Assembly (NCBI GenBank): GCA_023429135.1
Contig: JAEYWD010000001.1
Span: forward strand, 41,532 to 105,531
DNA length: 64,000 nucleotides
DNA from: Bacteroidota bacterium
GTDB lineage: Bacteria > Bacteroidota > Bacteroidia > Bacteroidales > JAAUTT01
Reading direction: 5' to 3'
Numbering within the stretch: the stretch's first letter is position 1; each line of letters begins with the position of its first letter. Under the pieces are notes generated by a model. That model made no database searches and was not told where the DNA came from. It saw nothing but the letters and a program-made list of their open reading frames with translations. Below are positions 16,850-25,092 of this stretch, piece after piece. The position numbers and the translations under genes are program-made.

Positions 16850-17782
16850 TTACGTACCGGAAACCTCCTGCACCATTTTCATCAATTGCATGCGGCTGGT
16901 TGCAAGCGTTTTACCATAAATACGATGGGTATGATCCTTCACCGTTTGAAGACTTATAAAAAGCTTATCCGCAATTTGTTGATTAGTTAATCCATTGCAT
17001 ATTTCACAAATAATTTCTTTTTCGCGGGGTGAAATTTCATATTTTTTACAAAAAGTCTCAAACGAAAGTTTCTCCTGAGGAATTTGTTTTATTAACGCTG
17101 GAGGCTTAAGGTTAAATTTCAGAAAAACAGGAATAAACGCGGTGCCAGCAAAAAAGAGGAAAATAAATATCAATACCAGGTAAATGCTACGATCATAAAA
17201 GAGCAATGCAGTATTTTGAGCAATTATGAACAATGCTATTCCGAGAACCAGCCGTATTTTTCCTTTCTTGTTCAGAAAGGAAAAGGTTTCCTTTTTAATC
17301 AGTTTAAAGCAGGCGAATAGAGAATAAATGAAACTTGAAGCCAGAAAATAATATTTAAGTATATCAATGTTTTTAACGAATTCAGCTTTCGAATTCCAAA
17401 CTCCAATAATTATCAGGAAAATAATGTTTCCACCCAGAAACACCGAATTGAAAAAGCGCTGGGTTTTGCTTTCTGTAAACTCAAAAATAAAACGCAGAAA
17501 CATCAGCCAGCCAAAAACAATAAAAGGAGAACCAAGCAGTACCGATATTTCATTTATTCTGTCGAGACTTTTAGGGTCGATCAGGTTAGAGAGATATGAA
17601 ACAATAATTAACTGACCCCAAATTGCATAAAAGCCAAACATAAAATAAAAAACCTGCATATAAAGCAGGGTTGAAACCCAATTGAACCGGAACTGACTGC
17701 GGAGCTGGGATACAAGCGTGATACTTCCGGTTGCCAAAGTAGCCGATACAATAAATAGACCTATAACAATCAGATTTAACAT
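16850..17782 (-). CDS. Membrane-bound LuxR-type transcriptional regulator
   Basis: A 310-residue protein. Residues 1 to about 215 contain six or seven hydrophobic segments, for example NLIVIGLFIVSATLATG at the start and LVLIFIFLFFAGTAFIPVFL near residue 200. Residues about 245-310 form a LuxR/GerE helix-turn-helix: SPREKEIICEICNGLTNQQI followed by ADKLFISLQTVKDHTHRIY. A DNA-binding domain held at the membrane suggests direct sensing of a membrane or extracytoplasmic signal. The divergent neighbour is a membrane protein, and the shared intergenic region contains a palindrome and a direct repeat (17834-17889) that could be its operator. Confidence 0.82.
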   Translation of the reverse strand: MLNLIVIGLFIVSATLATGSITLVSQLRSQFRFNWVSTLLYMQVFYFMFGFYAIWGQLIIVSYLSNLIDPKSLDRINEISVLLGSPFIVFGWLMFLRFIFEFTESKTQRFFNSVFLGGNIIFLIIIGVWNSKAEFVKNIDILKYYFLASSFIYSLFACFKLIKKETFSFLNKKGKIRLVLGIALFIIAQNTALLFYDRSIYLVLIFIFLFFAGTAFIPVFLKFNLKPPALIKQIPQEKLSFETFCKKYEISPREKEIICEICNGLTNQQIADKLFISLQTVKDHTHRIYGKTLATSRMQLMKMVQEVSGT

Positions 17783-17833
17783 GACATAAATATAAAAATT
17801 AAAGCATTCAATTTTGAAGTAAAAATAATCTCA

Positions 17834-17889
17834 ACTTTAGTAGCGGTATGCATACCAAAGTAGGAAAATAGTAAAACACTACTTTAGTA
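17834..17889. promoter_or_regulatory. Candidate operator: palindrome flanked by direct repeats
   Basis: The perfect 12-bp palindrome GGTATGCATACC lies at 17845-17856, and the 9-nt word ACTTTAGTA occurs at 17834-17842 and again at 17881-17889. All lie between the divergent LuxR-type regulator and the DUF975-like gene, upstream of the latter's promoter. Confidence 0.45.
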
Positions 17890-17914
17890 TGAAGCTTTAG
17901 GCAGAAGGTGTTCA

Positions 17915-17922
17915 TAGATTTG
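17915..17922 (+). promoter_or_regulatory. -7 promoter element of the DUF975-like gene
   Basis: TAGATTTG matches TAnnTTTG and ends 25 nt before the ATG at 17948. It lies downstream of the palindrome and direct repeats, a typical arrangement for a regulated promoter. Confidence 0.55.
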
Positions 17923-17947
17923 TTGTGTTTTTAAATCACAAATTATT

Positions 17948-18700
17948 ATGGAAACAAAAAATACTTTCAATTATGGTACAGGCCTGGGCGATAGTTTCGA
18001 CAATGGCTGGAAAATTATGAACCTCTATTTTTTACCACTGTTCCTGGTTACCTTTATCCTGGCAATACTGGATGGTCCCAAAAACATGTTTCAGTATAAA
18101 GTCAACCCAGGTGACTTCCCTCATAACCTGGAAAATTTCAATTGGGAAAACTTCGCACAATTTTCAGGTATATGGGCTGCATTGGGCGCTATGGCCCTGG
18201 TATTCGTAATCTTTGCCCTGGCTTACAGCTTTTTGCTGCTTCCTATTTTAAAATTCGGAAGAGATATGATGTTTGTGCAGGCAGCCCGCCGGGTTAAGCC
18301 TGATTTTAATTATCTGATCCAGGGATTTAAAGAAAATTATTTCCAGATTGTACTGGCAAACCTGCTGGTTTTCGGGTTAATAATGATAGGATTTTTCGCG
18401 CTTATTATTCCCGGGATAATTGTTGCGTGCCGACTGGTTTTTGTGTCATACCTGGTGATGGATAAAAAGCTTGATCCCATTGCTGCTGTTGAAGAAAGCT
18501 GGCGAATGACCAGTGGTCACGGCTGGACCATTTTCGGGATGGCCATAGTTTCGTTCTTTATCTTTATAGTGGGATTAATCCTGTGTATTGTTGGAGTTTT
18601 TCCGGCATTGATATGGATCGGAGCATCTTTTGCAAGTCTTTACGAATCTGTTCTGAGAGAAAGAATGCCAAAAGAAGATAATACGGTTCCTGTAATATAA
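17948..18700 (+). CDS. DUF975/YciC-like integral membrane protein
   Basis: A 250-residue membrane protein with about five hydrophobic segments (FLPLFLVTFILAIL; AALGAMALVFVIFALAYSFL; IVLANLLVFGLIMIGFFALI; IFGMAIVSFFIFIVGLI and the following one). The segments SYLVMDKKLDPIAAVEESWR and MTSGHGW are characteristic of the DUF975 / YciC-like membrane family, in which a short amphipathic helix with a conserved W-R-M-T follows the central membrane segment. Function unknown. It is divergent from the membrane-bound LuxR regulator and has its own promoter, so it is a candidate target of that regulator. Confidence 0.65.
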   Translation: METKNTFNYGTGLGDSFDNGWKIMNLYFLPLFLVTFILAILDGPKNMFQYKVNPGDFPHNLENFNWENFAQFSGIWAALGAMALVFVIFALAYSFLLLPILKFGRDMMFVQAARRVKPDFNYLIQGFKENYFQIVLANLLVFGLIMIGFFALIIPGIIVACRLVFVSYLVMDKKLDPIAAVEESWRMTSGHGWTIFGMAIVSFFIFIVGLILCIVGVFPALIWIGASFASLYESVLRERMPKEDNTVPVI

Positions 18701-18717
18701 TTAAGGAAGCTCTCACT

Positions 18718-18760
18718 CTGTGGTTCTCAGTGAAATAATTACTTACACTGAGAACCGCAG
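18718..18760. repeat. 15-bp inverted repeat between convergent genes
   Basis: CTGTGGTTCTCAGTG (18718-18732) pairs with CACTGAGAACCGCAG (18746-18760) with one G-U pair and a 13-nt spacer. It lacks a T run. A related ACCACAGA word follows at about 18783, and a similar CACAGAGAAAC word occurs after asd near 62564. It may serve as a bidirectional terminator or be a short dispersed repeat. Confidence 0.55.
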
Positions 18761-18810
18761 GGGAATAACAGATCTACAAAGAAACCACAGACTCTTTAAA
18801 AATTAACCTC

Positions 18811-19689
18811 TCATGATCCAACAATCCTGGCTATCCGGTTCACGGCGTCATCAACCTGCGCTTTGCTTTCAAGACCAAGAGTCATACAATCAACATTCCC
18901 ACTTTTAATCACATAATTAAGTGACTTCTCGCGGTCTTCATCTTTTACGAGCTCTCCGCAACCAAATATTTTCATACCAATAATTCCTTTCCCGTTTGCT
19001 TTCGCTGTTTCTAGAACATTCATAACCTCTTCCGGTTTACCATCCATTTTAGCGCCACTATGATTAATTCGGGCTAAAATAACATCCACCCACGGATTGG
19101 CGGCCGCAACTCTCAAGGCATCGAGGCTATGACAGGAAACTCCAACCGTTTTTACAATGCCCTTGTTCTTTGCCTCCGAAAGAGCGTCCATGTAGCTCTT
19201 GTATTCAACAGTCCAGTTGCCATTCACCATGCAGTGAAGCAGGAATATATCGATATAATCGGTTCCCAGTTCTTTTCTGAAACGATCCAAACTAACATTG
19301 AATGGCTCGGGAGTGTACCAATCCTGATGCTTGTACACCATAACCTTGGTAAGCAATGTAATTTTTTCTCGGGGCAAAACCTTAAAAGCTTCACGTGCAT
19401 ATGGATGCGAGCCATACATATCGGCAGTATCCAAAAAACGGATTCCTCTATCGTAGCAATGCTGCACAAGTTCAACAAACCCTTTTGTCCCAAGCTTAGT
19501 CTGGTTCGAAACATGCTTCCATCCGTATGAACCTGTTCCTAAAGCAACCCTGGATACCTTTAAACCAGTTTTTCCGAGATTTACCTTGTCAATAACTGCA
19601 GACTCGGAAGTTATTCCCGGAAGAGCTATCAAACCGGCCAGTCCTGCAGAGCCTGAAGCAACAAATTCCCGTCTTGTAAACTTTTTCAT
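18811..19689 (-). CDS. Tat-exported aldo/keto reductase
   Basis: A 292-residue enzyme. The N-terminus is a twin-arginine signal: TRREFVASG followed by a hydrophobic stretch ending near residue 30. The mature part is an aldo/keto reductase barrel with the expected tetrad: Asp and Tyr in FLDTADMYG, Lys in LLTKV and His in FLLHCM. Family members reduce carbonyl compounds with NADPH. Export by Tat suggests it is folded with its cofactor in the cytoplasm first and then acts in the periplasm, or is membrane-anchored. Such exported AKRs are frequent in Bacteroidota and Planctomycetota; the substrate is unknown. Confidence 0.82.
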   Translation of the reverse strand: MKKFTRREFVASGSAGLAGLIALPGITSESAVIDKVNLGKTGLKVSRVALGTGSYGWKHVSNQTKLGTKGFVELVQHCYDRGIRFLDTADMYGSHPYAREAFKVLPREKITLLTKVMVYKHQDWYTPEPFNVSLDRFRKELGTDYIDIFLLHCMVNGNWTVEYKSYMDALSEAKNKGIVKTVGVSCHSLDALRVAAANPWVDVILARINHSGAKMDGKPEEVMNVLETAKANGKGIIGMKIFGCGELVKDEDREKSLNYVIKSGNVDCMTLGLESKAQVDDAVNRIARIVGS

Positions 19690-19705
19690 CCCTTTAAATG
19701 ATTAT

Positions 19706-19733
19706 AAAAAAAGAGGATGTTATCCTCTTTTTT
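19706..19733 (-). terminator. Rho-independent terminator overlapping a small gene's stop codon
   Basis: The perfect inverted repeat AAAAAAGAGGAT / ATCCTCTTTTTT with a 3-nt loop (stems 19707-19718 and 19722-19733) reads on the - strand as a hairpin followed by a T run. The stop codon of the 34-residue gene (19720-19722) lies in the loop. Confidence 0.75.
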
Positions 19734-19824
19734 CTCGTTTTTCTTTTTTAGCAGCGCGTTTTTCCTTTAATGTTTTTTCAGGTTCTTTTTTGCCTTTTTC
19801 TTTTACGGGTGATTTGTTTGCCAT
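19720..19824 (-). CDS. Very small highly charged protein
   Basis: A 34-residue open reading frame from ATG (19824) to TAA (19720-19722). The protein begins MANKSPVKEKGKKEPEKTLK and is almost entirely Lys, Glu, Arg and Ala. It would be a charged single helix with a net positive charge, resembling small nucleic-acid- or ribosome-associated proteins. The support for a real gene is the codon-perfect frame flanked by a strong terminator whose loop holds the stop codon. I believe similar short Lys-rich proteins exist in other Bacteroidota, but no family can be named. It lies upstream of, and on the same strand as, the aldo/keto reductase gene, from which the terminator separates it. Confidence 0.6.
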   Translation of the reverse strand: MANKSPVKEKGKKEPEKTLKEKRAAKKEKREKRG

Positions 19825-20131
19825 AACTCAAGGGTTTTAAATAAAAGTTAAGATTAAAAAGAAAATACCAATTGATCGGTTTTCGAAATTTAACAAAAAA
19901 TTTCTGAAAAAGTTATACAGTGAACTCTTTTTATAGCAAACAGGATTTTTTAATTTTTTTGAAACAGGCGTTCAGTTAACAGGCTGTTTGGACAAAACTA
20001 TTTCTTTTTACTCATTATGAGCCTAATTCAAAGAAATTAAACATAACAGTTTCCAGGGTTCATTGTTTTTTAGGTAAAATATCCGCATTTACTTAAAGAT
20101 GTTTAAATTTACTCCTCTAAAATCCTTAAAA
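19825..20131. other. 307-base AT-rich intergenic region
   Basis: Very AT-rich DNA between the divergent 34-residue gene and the MBL-fold gene. I see no convincing TAnnTTTG element, hairpin or reading frame in it. Confidence 0.5.
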
Positions 20132-20854
20132 ATGAAACAGATACTACTTTTCTCAATTTTCACGATAGCATCAATGCTGACTATGGATGCACAAAAGTTT
20201 GAGTCCGATGTATATAACACATCCAAAGGGAAACTAAGCATTTATTTTATTGGACATGGGACACTGATGTTCGAGTTCAACGGCAAAATTATCCATGTGG
20301 ATCCATGGACTAAATTAGCCGACTATTCTACGCTTCCCAAAGCCGATTATATTTTTATAACTCACCACCATGGTGATCATTTCGACACTACAGCCATTAA
20401 ACAGGTTTGGAAGAAAAACACAACGCTGGTTTTAAACAGTGGTTTGTACGAAACTTATAGTAAGGGAGAAATGATGAAAAACGGCGACTCCAAAGTCTTT
20501 GGCGATATAAAGGTTGAAGCCGTTCCAGCATACAATATTACCCCCGACAGAGATAAATTCCACCCCAAAGGCCGCGATAATGGTTATGTATTCAATTTTG
20601 GAAACCGCAGGGTTTATGTTGCCGGCGACACCGAAAACATTCCCGAAATGGCCTTCCTTAAAAATATAAATATAGCTTTTTTACCCATGAATCAGCCATA
20701 CACCATGCTTCCTAAGCAGGTAGTTGATGCCGTGGATAAGTTCGAGCCCAAAATTTTGTATCCCTATCATTATGGAGAAACCAATCTGGATGAATTAAAA
20801 ACGCTTATGGCTGCCGAACCTCAGACCGAACTCAAAATTAAACCTATGAAATAA
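20132..20854 (+). CDS. Exported MBL-fold metal-dependent hydrolase (UlaG-like)
   Basis: A 240-residue protein with a signal peptide (MKQILLFSIFTIASMLTMDAQ). I start it at the ATG at 20132 because the signal then begins normally; an ATG 11 codons upstream (20099) would add a polar extension. The mature part is a short metallo-beta-lactamase fold: GHGTLMFEFNGKIIHVDPW, then the metal-binding THHHGDHFD, then VYVAGDTENIPEM (second-site Asp) and the final YPYHYGE (His). This set of motifs is that of the UlaG/UPF0173-like branch, which includes lactonases and nucleases. The substrate is unknown. The protein probably acts in the periplasm or is secreted. Confidence 0.8.
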   Translation: MKQILLFSIFTIASMLTMDAQKFESDVYNTSKGKLSIYFIGHGTLMFEFNGKIIHVDPWTKLADYSTLPKADYIFITHHHGDHFDTTAIKQVWKKNTTLVLNSGLYETYSKGEMMKNGDSKVFGDIKVEAVPAYNITPDRDKFHPKGRDNGYVFNFGNRRVYVAGDTENIPEMAFLKNINIAFLPMNQPYTMLPKQVVDAVDKFEPKILYPYHYGETNLDELKTLMAAEPQTELKIKPMK

Positions 20855-20947
20855 CCATTAGCAAATTCAAAGTAACCAATGGCTAAATTTATTGGCTATT
20901 TTGTTTGTTTTTAGTTATTTTACTGAACTAATTTTCAACCAACACCT

Positions 20948-22120
20948 ATGAAAACAAATAAACAGGATTTCACACGAAGAAAATTCGTTAAATCGTCTGT
21001 GCTTACAGGCATAGGCGCTATTCTTGCCACGCAATCGAATGCCACTGTAAACAGTCTTGCCGGCCTGGCGAAACCAGCCACCAATATTGCAGAGGCAATG
21101 AAGTATGCCCGCAACAGCAAATCGATGCCCGGTTTATTTCCCGGCAAAGTAGCCGAAGTATTTCATTCGGGCAGCGTTAAGGAAAAGAAAATAAGCATCG
21201 ACATTGTGAACGACATGTTAACCAAAGGCATGCTGGAGTTAACAGGGACTAAAAAGATTGAAAAGGCATGGGGTATGTTTGTAAAACCCGGCGAAAAAAT
21301 TGGGCTGAAAGTAAACCCCGTTGCCGGAAAAGACCTCTCCACCAGTCTCGAGATTGTGAAAGTAATTATCAGTCAGCTCGAGAAAGCAGGTATTAGTAAA
21401 AGCGATATTGTAATATGGGACCGTCGCGAATTTGAGATGCACGAAGTCGGCTTCACTGCTGAAAACTTCCCTGGTGTTAAAATTACCGGCACCGAATGCA
21501 AGGACGAAAAAGGTTCGTTTGTTGACGCCTCAGGAAAACTTTACAGTGAGGACCGGATAGATAAAAACTGGTTCTACTGGGCCGATGTGGAAGGCAAATA
21601 CGATGCGGAAACCCTTCCCTATATGGTGAATGAAGGCAAGAACTCCTATTTTTCGAAGATATGCACCGAAATGGTCGACAAAATTATCAACATTCCTATT
21701 TTGAAGAATGCAGGAGCCTCGGTAACCTTATGCCTAAAGAACCTGGCTTACGGAGCTGTTTCTAACACAGGCCGCCTGCATGAGCAGTTATGGTCGGATA
21801 CCTGTGCCGAAGTTTGCGCTTTCCCTCCTATCCGCGACAAAGTAGTGCTTAATATAGTAGACGGACTGATAGGTTGTTACCAGGGCGGACCGGCAGCTAA
21901 CCCTCAGTTTATTACCAATTTCAACACCTTATTAATTGGAACTGACCCGGTGGCTGTAGACCGGATGGGTTACGAAATTATATTTAAAAAGAGAGTTGAA
22001 GAAAATATCCAGAAGGAAGAATCGCCCCGTGGCCGCACCTTTTTGGAAATGGCCGAAAAACTTCAACTGGGGGTAGCCGACATAAAAAAAATTGATCATA
22101 AAAAGATAAAGCTCGGATGA
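20948..22120 (+). CDS. Tat-exported DUF362-domain protein
   Basis: A 390-residue protein with a twin-arginine signal (FTRRKFVKSSV then a hydrophobic run to about residue 35). The mature part has the features of DUF362 proteins: KPGEKIGLKVNPVAG, SDIVIWDRREFEM, and the late NIVDGLIGCYQGGP plus LLIGTDPVAVDRMGYEII. DUF362 proteins often occur with iron-sulfur centres, but no CxxCxxC ferredoxin motif is visible here. Its function is not established. It is coupled by an ATGA overlap to the next gene, so the two products probably act together in the periplasm. Confidence 0.78.
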   Translation: MKTNKQDFTRRKFVKSSVLTGIGAILATQSNATVNSLAGLAKPATNIAEAMKYARNSKSMPGLFPGKVAEVFHSGSVKEKKISIDIVNDMLTKGMLELTGTKKIEKAWGMFVKPGEKIGLKVNPVAGKDLSTSLEIVKVIISQLEKAGISKSDIVIWDRREFEMHEVGFTAENFPGVKITGTECKDEKGSFVDASGKLYSEDRIDKNWFYWADVEGKYDAETLPYMVNEGKNSYFSKICTEMVDKIINIPILKNAGASVTLCLKNLAYGAVSNTGRLHEQLWSDTCAEVCAFPPIRDKVVLNIVDGLIGCYQGGPAANPQFITNFNTLLIGTDPVAVDRMGYEIIFKKRVEENIQKEESPRGRTFLEMAEKLQLGVADIKKIDHKKIKLG

Positions 22121-22965
22121 TATATCGTTCTCTTTTATATTGTTTGCTGTTCGTCCCAAGTCTTGCGTTAGCCCAGCCTGCCGATTTCCTTTCGGTACAA
22201 AAAACCGGAATTGAGAACTATAAGATTGAAACTGCAAATTATTACGATGGCAAAGGCCTCTGGGGTTACATGGACGGAGGCGCCGATCTTTATCTGGAAT
22301 ATGGCTTTGAAGGATTGCTGGTACAGGAAATAACTTACAACAATATTCCTGTTAAGTGTGAAATATATAAAATGAAAGAGCCATTAAGCGCATTTGGAAT
22401 TTTTTCGGTTCAACGCCACAACTGTAAACAAATTGCCGGGTTTAAGACTTTGCATTGTTTCAATAAATACCAGGTACAAATAGTCCAGGGCGATTATTAC
22501 ATCTCGATCATCAACCAGACAGGCTCACAAGCAGCCCAGGATATTTCGGCCGAATTAGCCGGAAAGTTTGCCAGTCAAATCTCCGGTAAAGAGATTCCGT
22601 TTCCGCAATATCCTTATTTTGCAGACAAAAGCAGCAAATTAATTTACCTCAAAGGAGAAATATCGCTGAGCAACGTTTATCCCCAGGCATTATCGTATCT
22701 CGATGATGTTGCAGGTTATTATATGTGGCTTGTACCATCGGAAGACAAAACACCAGCCGTATCTGTCATTCACTTTGAAGATACTGGTGAATTGAAAAAA
22801 TACGCTGAATATGCCTTTCCCGGAAGCATGTTGTCATCAACGGCATCGAAAAAAATTAAGAAAGGAAATTTACGGCTCGCCCGAAAGCTCGACGAAAACA
22901 CTGTTTTACAAGCCGAAGGAACCATTAGTAAAGAACTAAAAAAAATATTGGGATATAAGAATTAA
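22117..22965 (+). CDS. Secreted DUF6599-like protein
   Basis: A 282-residue protein with a signal peptide (MIYRSLLYCLLFVPSLALAQ). Near residue 45 it has LWGYMDGGADLYLEYGFEG, which I associate with the DUF6599 family, followed by CEIYKMKEPLSAFGIFSVQR, also typical. The family has no established biochemical role. The start overlaps the stop of the DUF362 gene (ATGA), so the pair is translationally coupled. The family call is from memory of the motif and should be treated as likely rather than certain. Confidence 0.65.
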   Translation: MIYRSLLYCLLFVPSLALAQPADFLSVQKTGIENYKIETANYYDGKGLWGYMDGGADLYLEYGFEGLLVQEITYNNIPVKCEIYKMKEPLSAFGIFSVQRHNCKQIAGFKTLHCFNKYQVQIVQGDYYISIINQTGSQAAQDISAELAGKFASQISGKEIPFPQYPYFADKSSKLIYLKGEISLSNVYPQALSYLDDVAGYYMWLVPSEDKTPAVSVIHFEDTGELKKYAEYAFPGSMLSSTASKKIKKGNLRLARKLDENTVLQAEGTISKELKKILGYKN

Positions 22966-23000
22966 ATAACGCAATAGTTTTTTTTATTTGAAAAGATCAT

Positions 23001-23008
23001 TATTTTTG
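23001..23008 (+). promoter_or_regulatory. -7 promoter element of rpsT
   Basis: TATTTTTG matches TAnnTTTG and ends 32 nt before the rpsT start codon. The region upstream is a T run without a clear -33 TTG at the usual distance. Confidence 0.6.
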
Positions 23009-23040
23009 CGTCCTCAATTTTAATAAACAGTGATTTAAAA

Positions 23041-23295
23041 ATGGCAAATCATCATTCATCAGAAAAGGCTCTCAGGCAGAACGAAACCCGCAGATTGGAA
23101 AACCGTTACTATGCAAGAACTACCCGTAACGCAGTTAAAGCATTACGTGCATCATCAGCAAAGAGTGAAGCGGCCGAGCTTTTACCCAAGGTAGCTTCTA
23201 TGCTTGATAAACTTGCTAAGAAAAATGTAATTCACAAGAATAAAGCATCCAACCTGAAATCAAGTTTGGCTAAACACATTAACGCGTTAGCTTAA
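23041..23295 (+). CDS. rpsT: 30S ribosomal protein S20
   Basis: An 84-residue basic helical protein beginning MANHHSSEKALRQNETRRLE and containing RTTRNAVKALR and IHKNKASNLKSSLAKHINAL, the conserved C-terminal helix of bacterial S20. It binds 16S rRNA at the bottom of the 30S body and assists assembly. Length and composition are normal for the family. It has its own promoter and a strong terminator, so it is transcribed alone. Confidence 0.97.
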   Translation: MANHHSSEKALRQNETRRLENRYYARTTRNAVKALRASSAKSEAAELLPKVASMLDKLAKKNVIHKNKASNLKSSLAKHINALA

Positions 23296-23317
23296 TTATA
23301 TCTGAAAACTTAATGAT

Positions 23318-23353
23318 AGCCCTTGTGCCGCGGTGCAAGGGCTTTTCGTTTTT
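23318..23353 (+). terminator. Rho-independent terminator after rpsT
   Basis: A GC-rich hairpin with arms AGCCCTTG and CAAGGGCT (further pairing in the interior) is followed by TTTTCGTTTTT. Confidence 0.85.
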
Positions 23354-23381
23354 AATTTTATTTCCCTAACCAACTAATAAA

Positions 23382-23411
23382 TTGACAATTCCCTTTTTAT
23401 TCCTATTTTTG
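23382..23411 (+). promoter_or_regulatory. Promoter of radC with -33 and -7 boxes
   Basis: TTG at 23382-23384 is followed after exactly 19 nt by TATTTTTG (23404-23411). This is the best full match to the Bacteroidota housekeeping promoter in the window, 22 nt before the radC start. Confidence 0.75.
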
Positions 23412-23433
23412 GTAAACACCAAATTCACCAACA

Positions 23434-24117
23434 ATGACGCTTACTATCAAACACTGGGCTGAAGAGGACCGACCGCGCGAAAAACTTCTTGCAAAAGGAA
23501 CCATGTCCCTTTCCGATGCTGAGCTTATAGCAATAATCATAGGCTCGGGTAATGCTGAAGATTCGGCTGTGGAGCTGTCGCGGAAAATACTTCAGAGCGC
23601 TGATAATAACCTGAATTTGCTGGGGAAATTTACAGTTAACGACCTTCAGAAATTTAAAGGAATTGGCGAAGCTAAAGCTATCAGCATTGTAGCGGCTCTG
23701 GAACTTGGCCGCCGGCGTAAAAAAGAAGATGCACCCGACAAAAAACAAATACAATCAAGCAATGATGTTTTTGAAATATTTCAGCCAAAGTTTGCAGATA
23801 TTCCTCACGAGGAATTCTGGGTGTTGCTGCTCAACCGGTCCAACAGAATTATAGAAAAACTTAGAGTTAGCCAGGGAGGTGTAAGTGGTACTGTTACTGA
23901 TATACGGTTAATTTTAAAACCAGCCATAGAGAAACTGGCTTCATCTATTATACTCTGCCATAATCATCCTTCAGGGAACAACCGCCCGAGCGAAAACGAT
24001 ATTTCAATAACACAAAAAGCCAAAGAAGCAGCGAAGTTTATGGATATTGCCGTATTGGACCATATTATTGTTTGCGAAAAAAACTATTACAGCTTTGCCG
24101 ATGAAGGCGTAATTTAA
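23434..24117 (+). CDS. radC: RadC-family JAB/MPN-domain protein
   Basis: A 227-residue protein of normal RadC length. The N-terminal part has LSDAELIAIIIGSG and a helix-hairpin-helix motif (KFKGIGEAKAISIVAALELG). The C-terminal domain is a JAB/MPN metalloprotease-like fold with the zinc-site motif HNHPSGNNRPSENDI (two His and the Asp). RadC was named for DNA repair but its biochemical role is unsettled. It is transcribed from a well-formed promoter directly upstream. Confidence 0.93.
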   Translation: MTLTIKHWAEEDRPREKLLAKGTMSLSDAELIAIIIGSGNAEDSAVELSRKILQSADNNLNLLGKFTVNDLQKFKGIGEAKAISIVAALELGRRRKKEDAPDKKQIQSSNDVFEIFQPKFADIPHEEFWVLLLNRSNRIIEKLRVSQGGVSGTVTDIRLILKPAIEKLASSIILCHNHPSGNNRPSENDISITQKAKEAAKFMDIAVLDHIIVCEKNYYSFADEGVI

Positions 24118-24180
24118 AAAAGCTTTAAACTAAGCATAAACATTATCTGTTATAATTTCCTACAACAATATATCGAACCC

Positions 24181-25092
24181 TTGATAGACTTTATTCCAAA
24201 CGAAAATATCGACTTTAAAAAGTGGGACAAATGCATAAACCGGGCATTTAACGGGAATATATTTGCTTATTCATGGTATCTGAATATTGTTTCGAAAAAG
24301 TGGAATGCTCTCGTTGAAAACGATTACGAAAGAGTAATGCCATTGCCATATTCGAGGTTTGCCGGTAACGACATTGTTATACAGCCCAAGCTGGCCGGAC
24401 AACTTGGAATATTTTCAATCCCTACATTAAATGAATACAATGTTGTGGGATTTATCAATTCCATACCTCCCGATTTCAGGTACATAAACCTTAAACTAAA
24501 CAAACACAACCAAATTCAGGAACCCTATAAAAAAGAAGGAAATAAAATTAACCTTGACATTGATCTGATAAAGCCTTATGAGAAACTTAGAGAGCTATAC
24601 TCCGACTCATTTAAGGTCCTTCTCGAAACAGCTTACCATATGGACTTTAAAGTAATTACCAAAATTCCTATAGATTCCATTGCAAGATTCGAGCAGAAGA
24701 AATCGCTCTTTCACACCTACTTTCATCCGGAAGAACTGATTACGTTGCAACTTCTTATTGCAGCTTCGATAAATAACAAAATGGGACAGATATGCAGACT
24801 TTACGACAATAACAACAACCTGACTGCACTTGCATTTTTTGTCTGGTCGCATCAAAAAGCAAGTATGGCATTTTGCCTTTTTAACGATAGAAAGCTGCAA
24901 CTCCCTGCTTTCTTTTTTCTTATCGACGATTTTATCCGCAATAACTCGGAAAAAAATCTTATTTTGCATTTCGAAATAAATTCGAACTCAAAACTAATAC
25001 CGGCATTCGAAAAAATCGGAGCTAAAAGGTCCGAAAGTTTTTTTCTATATAGGAATCAATTACCGTGGTATCTTAAACCTTTCGTGACATGA
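24181..25092 (+). CDS. FemAB/GNAT-fold-like protein
   Basis: A 303-residue protein. The opening IDFIPNENIDFKKWDKCINR is followed by AFNGNIFAYSWYLNIVSKKW. The later segment LYDNNNNLTALAFFVWSHQK and a C-terminal AFEKIGAKRSESFFLYRN resemble FemAB or related double-GNAT acyltransferases, which transfer amino-acyl or acyl groups to peptidoglycan or surface polysaccharide. The first codon is a TTG (24181) because no ATG in frame lies within the N-terminal domain. The last bases overlap upp as ATGA. The family is fairly likely, the substrate unknown. Confidence 0.65.
   Translation: MIDFIPNENIDFKKWDKCINRAFNGNIFAYSWYLNIVSKKWNALVENDYERVMPLPYSRFAGNDIVIQPKLAGQLGIFSIPTLNEYNVVGFINSIPPDFRYINLKLNKHNQIQEPYKKEGNKINLDIDLIKPYEKLRELYSDSFKVLLETAYHMDFKVITKIPIDSIARFEQKKSLFHTYFHPEELITLQLLIAASINNKMGQICRLYDNNNNLTALAFFVWSHQKASMAFCLFNDRKLQLPAFFFLIDDFIRNNSEKNLILHFEINSNSKLIPAFEKIGAKRSESFFLYRNQLPWYLKPFVT

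Noticed and set aside
23425..23754. Minus-strand frame opposite radC
   Set aside because: Antisense shadow of a clear RadC gene; no independent motif.
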